Shown here piece by piece: positions 45,605 through 58,100 of a stretch of 63,385 nt of DNA. The position numbers were made by a program, and so were the translations under genes. A model generated the notes under the pieces. It did no database searches, was not told where the DNA came from, and saw nothing but the letters and a program-made list of their open reading frames with translations. The stretch spans positions 33,021-96,405 of the forward strand of contig MNCI01025274.1 of the NCBI GenBank assembly GCA_015680685.1. The letters are read 5' to 3'. Source of the DNA: Gnetum montanum (taxonomy: Eukaryota; Streptophyta; Gnetopsida; Gnetales; Gnetaceae). The first letter of the stretch is position 1; each line of letters starts with the position of its first letter.

Positions 45605-48600
45605 ATGACTACATCAACTACAGCTTTTGACACTGCCAACCTTGAGAACCCTTGGACCCTACAAGTTACGCCTCCTATGGCCGAGTTGCCAACTAGTCTG
45701 GTGCGACCGCACTACTCCCTCAGGCTTTAAAACAAAGAGCCTGAGGGATATGATCAGCACAGAGAACACTACAATTTCCTCTGTGCTAAACTAGTAGCAA
45801 ACCTGCCCATGTATTCGCAAGAACTCGAAGAAAAATGGGAATACGAGTTCATATACTGCAACAGGAAGGAATTTATTCCTTCACCTAATGCCATTGTGCC
45901 CCTGACATACCAAAAAAAGTGGATCCTAGATCAAATGCTGATGGCTAAGATGTCACCAGAATAATTGGAGGGGTTGTTCCATGATGAAATGCTTCATGAC
46001 GGGCAAGATGATCTAGACTCCCACTCTGAAGGATGCGGTCATGCTAATTTCGCCATGGCCCCTCCCTCCATGACATCCCGCATAAATCTTTTGTTCATGA
46101 TTACCACATCTTTAACATTATCTAATACTAATCGAGTCCCACACTCACCACATCTACATTTTCTCTCTCTGACTATACTTCCAGGGGAAGGTCCATCACA
46201 AATCATTCCCCAGCAGGTGCAATTATCTAACCCATCTCATCGTGCACTCGCACCTATGTCACCACATGTGCATGTGATACCTACGTCACAATTACCTACA
46301 ATACCAACCTTGCTCCCGACTCACATGATAGGGCCTGCCACCACAGCATGGTGGGATCCCAACATGTCTCTTGTTGCGCATCTTGTGCAATTGCACCACC
46401 ATCCCCATCATCAAAGCTAGGTCCCGCAAGTGCTAAACCTAGTTGTGGGATCGCTGCCTGTGCCCCTGTTTACACAAACAATGTATTCAATAGTGCAACC
46501 AATGGTGGTCATCCTGTCTGCACCAACTACCAGATGGTGGATGTCACAAGAAGCACTACCTACAAGGACCATCCTGTTAGCATCGACCATCGGCCAAGCT
46601 GTTGCCTCCATTGCGTCACTCGGTGTGGCCCCTCCTGTTGTTCCACAAATGACTTCATCCTCCATGGGTCTGGACCAAGCCTTCTAGCTCATTCAAACCC
46701 TTACTAAAGAGGTCAAGTGTCTCAAGGCTATTGGTTCTGACATGGTACAAGTCATGGATTTCTACCATGATGATCCTATTAGTCCAGCAGTCCCTGTCCT
46801 ATCGTTGCCACCTGGGATGCCCCTTCCCCATTTCACAAAATACAATGGAGAAGGAGATCCCAACGCCCACCTCATCACTTTCAGGTCAGAGTCCTTATTA
46901 CTGTAACAATGGCCACATAATATAATCTATGTCTTTGCTATGTCCTTAATAGGAAAATCTTTGGACTGGTACCGAGCACTCCCACGTGCTTCCATCCCAA
47001 CTTTGGAAAATCTGAAGCCGGAGGTCACGCTGGACTAGCTTATGGGAGTCAAGAAAGACCCACTCAAGTCAGTTCAAAATTTTATACAGTGGTGGAGTGC
47101 TACCATGAATGAAATCCGTGAACCCATCATGGAAGCCCATCTACTGGCAATCTTCAAGGGAGAGATCAATGACTTTATCAAGTCTAAGCTGTATTACCTT
47201 GCTCCCTGTTCCCTCAGCCAAGCCTTTGCTTATACTAAGAGCATCCAAGACGCGGTGGAGGCTAGTAAAGATCTAGTGTATTTGGTCTACAAGAATGCCC
47301 ATAGTAAGGGTAAGGACAAAGGCAAAGCCACGACAATGACAGTAGCAACGATTGCCAAGGGGGCCAAGAAGAAAAACAACAACAACAAGAAAACAACTGC
47401 GGAGCCTACCAAGCCAACAACTAGCTTAAATGGCATCAATCAAGAAGCTCCTTCTTCCCCCAAAGCACCTCCACAACTGAGGCCAAAGTTTGAGCGTAAG
47501 GACCGCTCAAATTACGCAGCTCTACCTGTAAAGCCTTCTGAACTCCTGAAGCAATTACTGGGAACCGGTCATATCCGACACAAGGCGGTGTCCGAGGAGG
47601 CTCTAAAACATCACAGGCACCATTGTGAGTTACTCAAGAACCCCTCCTTAGCCCAACCCAATGAACCACCAGTTCCAAAGAACTTTAGGCTAGACCAATT
47701 CTGTGACTACCATCAATTGTGTGGCCATGACCCGAATTACTGTTGGGCATTGAAAGATGATATTCAATGTCTAATCGATCAAGGTGTCCTGATCTTAGAC
47801 AGTAGTAGTCCAGCACACCCAGAAAATCAAGCTATGCATGTGTACTGAGACCCGTTAAATGCAAATGATGCAGGGTACACCATCAATGTGGTAAGAGCAG
47901 AGGGCGATAGTCAGGTGCAGCCGAAGCAACCTTTCATGTTGCAAACGCATCCTCGCTCGTCCCAAACAGCAGATCCATCAGCATCAACAAGTGGTGCTCC
48001 AAGGTAACCTTTTATCCTCTGAGCCCCTTCTCAGAAAACTTCTCAACAGCCCACAATCGGTAAAGCTGCGGCCCAGACCGTGCCTACGCCTAGGGCACCC
48101 TTTGTCATCAGGGTGCCAAAACCATCAACAGCCCCTCTTGTGTAAGGGAAAACCTCCAAGTTAATCTCTCGATCCCAACTTAACAAAAAAGGAGAAGGAG
48201 GTATGACAATTGGTATGGCCAAGGACCATCTTATGTTGGGGTTTCCCAAGCCTAAACCCCTCTCTTCTGTACCCTTGGCCCCATTTTCTAAAAATGACGA
48301 AGTTACGCAGATGCAACCATCTCCTCCTAGCCAAAAGAAACACAACCCTCGATCAAATGTCACTCCTCCCTGAGAAATTCGTCTCTTAGGGTGAATGGAA
48401 GAGGGAATGGGTGACAAGAAGCCAGATCGTGGGCAGGATCTCTTCGATGCATTTATGCAAGTCAAACAGGCTCTTAAACAAAAAAATACAACATTGAGCC
48501 TTTATGACTTACTCATAACATCACAGAAACATCGTGAGGCTATGGTTCATATGCTAACATCCATACCCATGGACGAGAGCCTGCTAGTGGATGAAGAGAT

Positions 48601-49324
48601 GATTCACTCCATTATTCTTCCTCTTGCCGCTGAGAAGCTTGGGCCTTCCATATTGACCTTTTATGATGAATCCATTAAGGATGACCCTGAAAAGGATTAG
48701 GTGACAACGACACCCATGTTCATCAGCATTCAGGTTGGTCAATACTGAATTCATAGGGTGCATGTAGATGATGGGGCAGCTACTAATGTCATTCCATATC
48801 CCATAGTGGATAAGCTAGGCCTGATCGATTAGATTAGTCTTACAACAGCATCGTGTATAAAGTCATTCAATGGGGCACGAGTGTAAGTCAAAGGGATGGT
48901 TCACATCAACTTTGTGGTAGGGGAGAAGTTCCCCACAGACGTAATGTTTATTGTTGTCGAAGAGATGCCTGGCTTCAACTTGATCCTGGGGAGGTCTTGG
49001 TTGGCTCAACTGAGGGCAGTTTCATCACCTATCCATCAGGAGATCCATCTGCCCTACGCAGGAGGAGAAGTGGTCATCCACAGTGATGAAATAACCCCTC
49101 AAGCTATTAATAACATAGAAATGGAATAGGGGTTAGAAATCGAAATTCTTGAAGATCAGTCCCCTATCCAAATATTCGAACAAGTCGAAATAGTGGCCAA
49201 TGACAGCCTAGCTTGGGCCGAATTACCATTCCAAGAGGAAGATTGTGATGTGAAGGAAAAGAATCATGAATCCCATCATCTTTACGCATCACCAAAAATA
49301 AAAGTGATCAGGAAACAATTATAG
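45605..49324 (+). pseudogene. gag-pro: Copy F gag-protease ORF
   Basis: It starts MTTSTTAFD. The N-terminal gag block HYNFLCAKLVANLP is at about 45,765. The capsid region (HFTKYNGEGDPNAH) starts about 46,830 and continues through a long open stretch, 47,042-47,848, with a Lys-rich linker. Zinc-knuckle-like CDYHQLCGHDPNYC is near 47,700-47,750. Protease VDDGAATNVIPYPIVDKLG is at about 48,760-48,815 and NLILGRSWLAQL near 48,975. It ends VIRKQL and stop at 49,322-49,324. Only a few stops interrupt it. The ORF closes here, so RT is not in the same frame or ORF. Confidence 0.9.
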
Positions 49325-49544
49325 AGTTAGCAAGTAAACCTTGTTATCTAACCGCCATGCAGTTTAGGCATATTTTTTCCATCAACTACCCTATTTTGGC
49401 TTTACAAACACTCATCACATTTATGCACAAATATTCTTTATGCTTCCACCAGCTCTTCTCATTTTACGCTTAGGCTCAATTTTTACGCTTTCATCAGCTA
49501 TCTTTGTTACTCTTAACTTTATCTAAAACTAATCATGCGAACTA
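49325..49544. other. Spacer between gag-protease and array 1, copy F
   Basis: About 220 bp of T-rich sequence with no coding signal. Confidence 0.4.
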
Positions 49545-49945
49545 TCCATGGCCCAAAATGGCCTAAAACTATCCATGGCCCGAAATGGCCTAAAACTATC
49601 CATGGCCCGAAATTGCCTAAAACTAATCGTAGCCTACCAGGGCTTAAAATTGGTGACTTAGTGTTATTTATGTTATTCTTTCACACACATAGCAAGGGCC
49701 CAAAATGGCCTTAAACTATCCAGGGCCTGAAATGGCCTTAAACTATCCAGGGCCCGAAATGGCCTAAAACTATCCATGGCCCGAAATGGCCTAAAAGTAT
49801 CCATGGCTTGCAATGGCCTTAAACTACCTATTTAAATCACAATTTATACTTGAAATAGTCAAAGGCCCGAAATGGCCTAAAATTAGCGATCTCATTTATG
49901 TTTTGCACCTGAATCACCTAGTGGCCTGTAATGGCTTTAAACTAG
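49545..49945 (+). repeat. Repeat array 1 of copy F (about eleven units)
   Basis: Units of GGCCCGAAATGGCCTAAAACTATCCAT recur, 28 bp apart where tightly packed (49,556-49,630 and 49,700-49,830) and wider elsewhere. It ends about 200 bp from the antisense gene stop. Confidence 0.93.
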
Positions 49946-50143
49946 TAACTTCATTTACGCTACATGCTTAAAATTATTTGCGGTTTATCATAGCATCAAA
50001 ACCTATTCATTTACTCTTTTCATGAAAGGAAAACAACAAAAGAACATCAAACTTAGACCAAATTTGCATTAAAGTGTTAAAGAAAAATATTGTCTTTCGT
50101 TTCGTCCCATCATAAAAAATGAACTGTGGCTAATACAGCCACA
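49946..50143 (-). other. 3' flank of the copy F antisense gene
   Basis: An AT-rich stretch between the antisense stop (50,144) and array 1. It is the expected position of the antisense 3' UTR. I see no clear single terminator or poly(A) signal to call. Confidence 0.35.
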
Positions 50144-53100
50144 CTATGCATCTCCTTTGTTCCCACTATCGCCCGTATCCCTTAGCTCCATCTCCACTTC
50201 GAGCAAATCATCCTCATAGGGGCCACCTTTTTTAGGTGGCATTTCTTCATGAAAGTGGCCCTCCCTGCCAGGCTCTTCTACATGAGGTTGTTCGTCACGG
50301 CATTAATCATCACCATTACTCTCTGTCTCCTGCAAACCCTCTTCGTGAGGACCATCATCCACGTTATGTTCATTCCGCTGAGGAACCTCCTCAGGTCATT
50401 CCTGCAATTAGACATAACACACATATTGACATCATGATTAAAACTAGGTATGACGAAAAGCACAATAAAACAACAACTCACCTGTGACGGTCCTGCATCA
50501 GTAGCAAATGGGATTTTTTCTAAGCTGACCCACAGACATTGCATAATTTCGTCCTCGGTAAGCTCAGACCAAACCCCATCTCCTAGATTAGCTCTAGCCT
50601 TGACCTTCCCTTTCTCCACAGGAGTCCATCAGGGTGGTTTAGGGAAGAAGGAAGGGATAGATGTCTCTCCCCCAGGAAGAGTCATTTCCCTTTCTGGGGA
50701 GGAACTTACTATCACTTGCTCTTGAAACATTTCAAATGCACTAGAAGCACCAACAACATCAAGGAATAGTCGAAGAGACTGAGCCTCAACAACAGAGTCC
50801 CTATAATGTTGATGATAGGTAGCACATTCCCGCTTATAGACATGTTTATGATCTTTCTGCGTCTACCTCCGTTCTTGCACACTTGCGCTATAGTCCTTCC
50901 AATCTTGATTCTTTTGAGCTAGGAGATCCATTTGCATCCACTGCTCGACCAATTCACGGCTGGTCTAAATAATGTTTCTGATGACCATCCAATAACGGGC
51001 ATAGTCTACAATAGCCGTATGCCAATCCTCGTTGCCTATCCCCTAAGCTTGTAGGAATTCGTTCCATGACCTCAAATCCCCCACTTCATCACCTAGAGCC
51101 ACCCTTTCCTTCTTCGACCTTTGCAATCTCTTCCAAAGGTCTTTGTTTATGCTTTGATATTCCCAAAAGGAGCGAGTCAAGCGTATAGCACATTTATGCA
51201 TCTCGTCGTAAATGTTGCGTGGCACGACAGTCGCTTTCGATGAGGGTTCGATGATGTCTAGATCAATAGGCTCCAATGGATCCCATCTAAGTCGAGCTCC
51301 TAATAACATAAAATGGTGGTTAGGAATAATTAGGTAACATAATACCACCATGGAATAACTTCTACTTAATGATCGTAGTGTACCTACTTTAGGATCAATT
51401 TTCTCTAAGCGACTGATCATATCTTGGACGATGCCTTCCATAAAGGTGAATTTATCAGGAAATTCGCCCTAGGATCGAGTCGCCACTGTTGACAAGTGTA
51501 CATCCTGGTCACCTATTACACAGAACAAGTTCCATATAATGACATAATTGAGACATTACAATGACTAGTATAACCTCTAGAAGTAATTTTCTAGATTTTA
51601 GTACGCTATAAAAGTTAACCTCATTGAGTCACAAATCATTCACCTCTTCCTGTCTTGGCCGAAAGGACTTCGACATCTTCCACTACTTCTCCCTTCTCGC
51701 ACGCAGGAACCTACGCTCTACTCACCTTGTTGACTGAAACCTCTTCTTCCAAAGTTAGGGACTCTTCCTCGTGCCACAAAACCATAGCCCCTATTTCAAG
51801 GGTTAACCTTTCCATAGCCTTCTCCTTTGCTATCACACAATGTCCTCAATTAACAAATAATTTCACTCTAGTCCAATAAATATTACGTGATGCAAAAGTG
51901 TCTATACGTAGCATAACTGTAATTATTAGCACATTTCTTTGCTTACTTGCTGGAGGATTACTCCTTCGAAACCTAACCTGCATCTTCTACCTCACACCAC
52001 TCGCTGGCTCGACAGGCTCCTCGGTCAAACGAGGTTTCTTCCATGGCACTGACGAGTCCATAATTTCAGCTACCAAGTGCTTCCCCCTTGATGCATCACT
52101 AGTGTAGGAGGAAAGCACCCCACCCACGCTATCTTGACCCCACGTTCGAGGAGCTGCCATGTTTCTAGTCGTTACTGACAATGACTCCCTGATTCCTTCC
52201 GGAGGGTCTTGCGACCAGATAGTGCCAAAAACATGGGAAATCCACAGTTTAGAAATATGGTTGCAGTCCTGCTACACCCAGACTCCATTTCTTTGGACTA
52301 CTAGAAATTTGGCAAAACGCCAGAAGCAAGCTATGAAAAAGGCAAAATGCACATTGAAACAGGACTCAAGCTTCTTGCGAAGCTTGATCATTTCAACGTG
52401 CAGGCCTTTAGCAAAATAGCTGGCCCAATTGAATCACGTCCCCTCCTCCATGACCTCTCACATAATTCGGGCTTGCTCTATAGTGAGGAATCTCGCTTGG
52501 GAGAGCGTCTTGGGGAAGGCCTAGACTCAGAAAAGGGGGTAAATGGTGTTGGCTACTTCCAACTCGATCCCATTGACAAGAATTCCTTTAACCTCCTTCT
52601 TAACCCCTAGCCACTCCTCTATCTCTTCCTAGTACTTGACGCTCCTCTTCAACTTTTCCTCTATAACAAAGCCATCGGAGGGGACCCCAAAGAGATCGGT
52701 GAACAACTAAGCATCGATGTCAAAATTTACGTGCACATTACGCACATGTATGTAGAGACGCTCAACTTCTTTGCTGAAGGAGTTGACTAAGGTCAACATT
52801 TCACCCATAGTAACATCAAGGGTTATGGCCAAGAATAGGTCCATTAGTCTAGCCTCCCAAAGGTTATTAGTTAAAACAACTGGGGCTGCTCTATGGCCAA
52901 GCCAGCATTGTATCTCCTTTATATCACCATAGTAGAAAAAGAGATTGCTCGCCTCGTGATTGGAGGCCATGATGGTGATCTCTCCTAATTCCCTAACTAC
53001 TCACATAGAATAATAGTTAAACCGAGGTAACAAAAAAATGTGACAACTTTACACATCATCACTAGCTGATAACATTGATATAATTCATCATCGTAATGAA

Positions 53101-54563
53101 GTTTACCAAGTTCGAATGGCAAAGAAAACAGAGAGAATTTCCTTTGCATGTCTACAACAGTGAGGGGAGGATCCAAGGTCCATTTCCTATCCAGCCATCC
53201 AAGATTTCTACATCTAGAAAAGAAGTCAGCATAGAGGGTCAGGTATTCTGGCATTTTGAATGCTAGTTTCCCCATGACAATGGCCTGTATGTTGCTAATA
53301 GAAGTGAATTCACTTATAGCCCTTTCAGTCAATGACAGTGTATCATTATCATCCAGAAGACTACTGTCATTGATGAAGAATCTACATCACAAAAGATGGG
53401 TGAATTCTTTACGATCAACTAAATTTAAATAGTAGTTAGCATGTTGCCACACATCGAAATGACACAAATTTAAATTCTTACTCGCCTGCGTAATGCATGG
53501 TACCAAGTGGGTTCTGGAAGTAGGTTGTGAGGTGACAATTCACGAACGGAGTATTGTAGGCATGATAACAGTTGAATCTGGACATCTTCCAGATCCAGCT
53601 CAAATGCGTTAAACTTTTGGAGCTCTGTTTGCGGGCTTGCACCCGCATAGTTTCAATTGTGCCGTCTATCAGGAATGCCAAGATGCTCTGTGTTGAACCA
53701 ACTAGTAGCATCTCCAAAATAGCAACAGCTACATCACCTAATAGATGTAACCAGATGATTACACTATAATTACAAAGAAAAAATTGTAAGAACCCTTGCG
53801 CGTCCCTTCGGAACCACACTGCCTCCTCCTTTATACGAGCATGAGGAGGAGGAACATTGGCCATGGGAACATGCATGCAGCATAGAACGCCCACGATGTC
53901 CAAAATGATTAGAACAAGCTTTAACATAATACTATACAATGAAAATGTGTTACTATTAGATAAAGCATTTAAACATGAACATTCATCACGCTACAATAGG
54001 GTTCTCCTGATTCCTAGAAAATTACAAATTTCACTGGAAACACATGGCCAGAATAACCCAAACCCTTGTAACAGCTCAAGGTCTGTCTCTGACAACGACG
54101 ATGAAAGCAACACTTCGTATTACTCCAGCATAACATGTAACTATTATGGGAATAAAGGGAAAGAAAACAAAACCCTAATTATGCTACTCACAGATACAAT
54201 ACCTAGATTTTTCGATTATCCACTATGTTTTCTCAGTATTACTCAATGTTACCTAAACCCTCGTAACAATATGAGGTTCTTCTCCAATAGCGAAGGAAAA
54301 GGTAATATCGCAAACCATAATAGCTTAGTTTGCGTAAACAGATATTAACGCTCAACGCAACATACGCATTCAGGAAAATAATATGTAAACTATGACATTG
54401 CAACAAATATAACAATAGTGCAAAAAGGGTGGACGACCACTTACCAGTTTAGCGGAGTAACTTCCCGAGCCTCGACTCTGGCCTGCGAAGCCCACTGCAA
54501 ACTCTCTTGCACTTTATCAATCCTTGCCAGTTTAGCATTCTTCCCTTTTACCTTTGGTGCCAT
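50144..54563 (-). pseudogene. Copy F antisense gene, eight exons, unknown ~1,094-residue protein
   Basis: Exons (minus strand): 1, 54,563-54,445; 2, 53,931-53,482; 3, 53,381-53,107; 4, 52,996-51,947; 5, 51,829-51,644; 6, 51,512-51,384; 7, 51,299-50,482; 8, 50,401-50,144. All seven introns are GT-AG (GTAAGT, GTAAGA, GTAAAC, GTAAGC, GTGAAT, GTACAC, GTGAGT); intron 1 is 513 bp, the rest 80-131 bp. Lengths sum to 3,285 nt, a multiple of three. Exons 1-3 (844 nt) have no stop; about 16 stops fall in exons 4-8. The start MAPKVKGKNAK is basic. Exon 4 has FNWASYFAKGLHVEMIKL and FAFFIACFWRFAKFLVV; exon 6 has DKFTFMEGIVQDMI; exon 8 is acidic (YEDDLLEVEMEL). No signal peptide or known catalytic motif is visible. 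Its conservation in B, D and partly E shows it is a true part of the family. Confidence 0.88.
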
Positions 54564-55148
54564 AGTTGCAATTGAAAGAGTTTTCATAAAATCATCTGTT
54601 TATGCCTTGCTTTCGCTCCTTATCTGCTATAGCTAGATCCAAATTCACGATATTTGTAACCTATTTTGAGTATGAACCACTAGTTTATAAACAAAATGCT
54701 TGAAACTAAATTTTCTTTCTACCCGATCGATGTGGAACCTTCTCGAAACGTCGATGTCAGTATGACATGAAACGCGAAGATGAGGCCATTAATTTCATAG
54801 ATATCATGTGGATCACGATCCGAAATAACCCTAAACTAATACATAATTTATCATCTCGTAATCCGGTCACATTAACTACGGTCTGTAAAAAAATTGAAAT
54901 TTTACGACACGCTAGACACGCCATGTTGCATCTTTCATCTTATTTCATACGCTAGCATCTAGGAAGCCTAGCTCATCATTGTTTTACAAACTGTGCATAT
55001 TTGTAATGGTCTACTAAGGTCTTAAATTGGAAGCCTCTTTAATATGCAACCCTTAAGTAAAGAAAACAAAAACAAACTCTCGTTGTTCAACAAATTGGTA
55101 GAAAAATAATTTAACAACTTCCATTTTTTGGCATCTTTGCAAGGCGAT
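54564..55148. other. Spacer between divergent antisense gene and pol, copy F
   Basis: This 585-bp stretch contains the antisense TATA-like box, one array-2 unit (GTCTACTAAGGTCTTAAATTGG, about 55,012-55,033) and an acceptor-like tract CATCTTTGCAAG just before the pol ATG. No gene is supported. Confidence 0.6.
54683..54690 (-). promoter_or_regulatory. TATA-like box of antisense gene, copy F
   Basis: The minus strand reads GTTTATAAACTAG, 127 bp upstream of the exon-1 ATG. It is weaker than the boxes in B and D but in the same place. Confidence 0.5.
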
Positions 55149-58100
55149 ATGCAAATGGACGCAGCTTTATCCTCACCATTAATCTTAACGGGCCCATATG
55201 GAGAGACCATTAGACAACTTAATTACATGCTGATAGAGATAGATCCTTCCCTTTGTGATGCAACCATAGCAACTTCGAAAATATCCCCAAATTGGCCAGA
55301 ACACCTAGCCTAAACTCTAGACCTGGAGGCTGGTGATGTGATCGAGGACCCTCTTGATGAGGTCCCTGTGGTTACACAAAAAGGCAAAAAAAAAAACTCT
55401 CAAGGTTAGTTCCCTCCTAGACCAACAAACACAGAGTGACATAACATAAGTACTCCAAAATAACATTGTTGTATTTGTGTGGTCATATAAAGACATGTCG
55501 GGATTAGACCTGAGATTAATACAGCATAATATAATTTTAGACCCATGCATCAAAGCAATTAGATAGAAGCCAAGAAAGATTAAGCCAGAAATCATGCTAG
55601 TAGTGTGTAATAAAATCACTAAGCTATATCAGGCTAGTTTCATTTGCATGGTTGATTACACAAACTGGGTGTCCAACATCATAGTTGTTTCTAAGAAAAT
55701 GGGAGGCATACACATTTGCATAGACTTTTGGGATCTGAACAAATCCATGATTAAGGAAAATTTCCCATTACCGAGTATTGACCAACTGATCAATACAACA
55801 GCTGGTCATGTGCTTCTATCCTTTATGGATGGTTTTTTAGGTTATAATTAAATTTGTATTAACCTAGAGCATCAATTGACCACAACATTCATGATGCCCT
55901 GGGGGACCTTCTGTTACACTATGATATCTCTTGGGTTAAAAAATGCCAGAGCAATGTATCAACGAGCTATGACATACATCTTTAGCGACTACCTCTTAGG
56001 GAGATTGAACGACTACATGGATGACATAGCTGTCAAGTCTATAAAGTCTGAAGATCATTCAGAAGACCTGGAGTTAATCCTTAAACGGTGTCTCAAACAT
56101 GACTTATGGCTCAACCCAAAGAAATGCATATTCGGAGTCAAAACCGAATGCATGTTGGGGTTTGTGGTATTAGAGACTGGCATCCAAGTCAACCTCGACA
56201 GGGTTAAAGTCATCGTTGATTTAATGCCACCTACAAACCTTAAGGAACTATGTGGGTTGCAGGGTAGACTACAATTTATTAGGTGGTTCATTTTGAAGTT
56301 AACAGATAAATTGCATCCCATGCAACACCTTCTTAAGAAGGGTGTTAATTTTGAATGGACCGATGACTACCAGCATGCATTTGACAATTTAAAAAGGGAG
56401 TTGCTACATTTACCAATGATTTTCTTGCCATAAAGGGATCAGCCTTTTTACATTTATCTAGCTAATTTAGACGTGTCTATAGCTACGTTACTTTGCCAAA
56501 AAAGGAACGATGGGTCAAAAGCCCCTATCTATTATCTCAGTCATGCTCTATTTTCGTACAAAACAAGGTACAATGAAGTGGAGCGTAATTGTTTGACATT
56601 AGTTTTCACACTTAAAAAATGTAGGCATTATCTTTTCCGCAGTCAGGTCAATATCATTTGCAAAAACAACGTTCTGTGGGCTATCTCAAACAGCTTATAT
56701 GAGAGTAGTAGGATAGCTCACTGGAAAGCTATCATAGCTGAATTCAATTTACATTATGTTGGCCAATCGTCCACCAAAGGTCAAGCTATAGCTAACCAGC
56801 TAGCGACATCACCTATTAACAACCAAGCTATGATAGAGCCAAAATTTCTGGATGAGCATGTACATAGTTTAAGCCCTATATCAACAGGCCTCGAAGCAAC
56901 GTTATACTTCGACAGTGCTTCAACTACTAGAGGCGGTAGTGTTGTTGCTGTTATTATGCCTATCCCTAAGGATGTGCATCCATTGGCTTACCTCTTGGCC
57001 TTTCCTTGTACAAACAACATGGTAGAGTATGAAGGGCTACTCAGAGAATTGTTGACAGCCAGAGAACTCAATGTTCAACATCTGGTAATCCGAGGCGATT
57101 CGATGCTCGTCATCAATCAAATCATAGGAGTCTACGCCTGGAAAGCTATGCATCTATAACCCTACTACAATATGGCTAAAGATCTCCTGAAACAATTTGT
57201 GACAATCGATGCCCAACACGTGCTGTGTAATGAAAACACTGTGACTGATGCACTGGCAACACTGGCACTAAACGTGCCACCACACTTATTTGCCACTTGG
57301 CCCACTTTAATGATGGAGTGTATAGACCTCGTCATTCAAGTGATGCAAATCTCTTCATTAAATGTAGGAGGAACGCCAGAATGGTACGACGACATTAAGA
57401 CTTACCTTTTGCATGGCGAACCACCACACGAGCTAACACATGCATAAAAAGACGTAGTGCACAAGCATGCCAGGAATATGTCATCATCGGAGATAGTACT
57501 CTCTATAGACGGTCTTTCGATAGGGTATTGCTATCCTGAGTTAATAATGATCAAGCACAATGAATAGTTAGCAAAGTCCACGAGGGGTTGTGTGGAGGAC
57601 ATGTAGCCCCACGAGCTATGACTGCTAAAATCAGACACCTAGGGTACTATTGGCCGTACATGGAAAGAGAATACCTTACCAAAGTTAAGATGTGTGATAT
57701 GTGCAAGCATTATGCAAACCTAATACATGTCTCACCAACTGAGTTACACACTACATAGATTACTTGGCCATTCCAACGATGGGAACTAGATATCATGGGC
57801 CCCATTGCGCCTAAGTATTCTGCAGGACATAGCTTCATTATCACTGCCACCAAGTATTTTACAAAGTGGGTTGAGGCTATCCCCCTATGGAAGATTACAT
57901 CTCAACAGGTTTTCCATTTCATCTTAGAAAATATTGTAACTAGATTTGGACTCCCTATGACTATTGTGATTGAAAACGGACCACAATTTAGTAGCACAGA
58001 AACCAAATATTTTTGCGATAATCTTGTTATCAAGAAATATTTTTCTTCATCCTATTACTCACAAGAAAATGGTCAAGCAGAAGCAACAAACAAAGTAATT

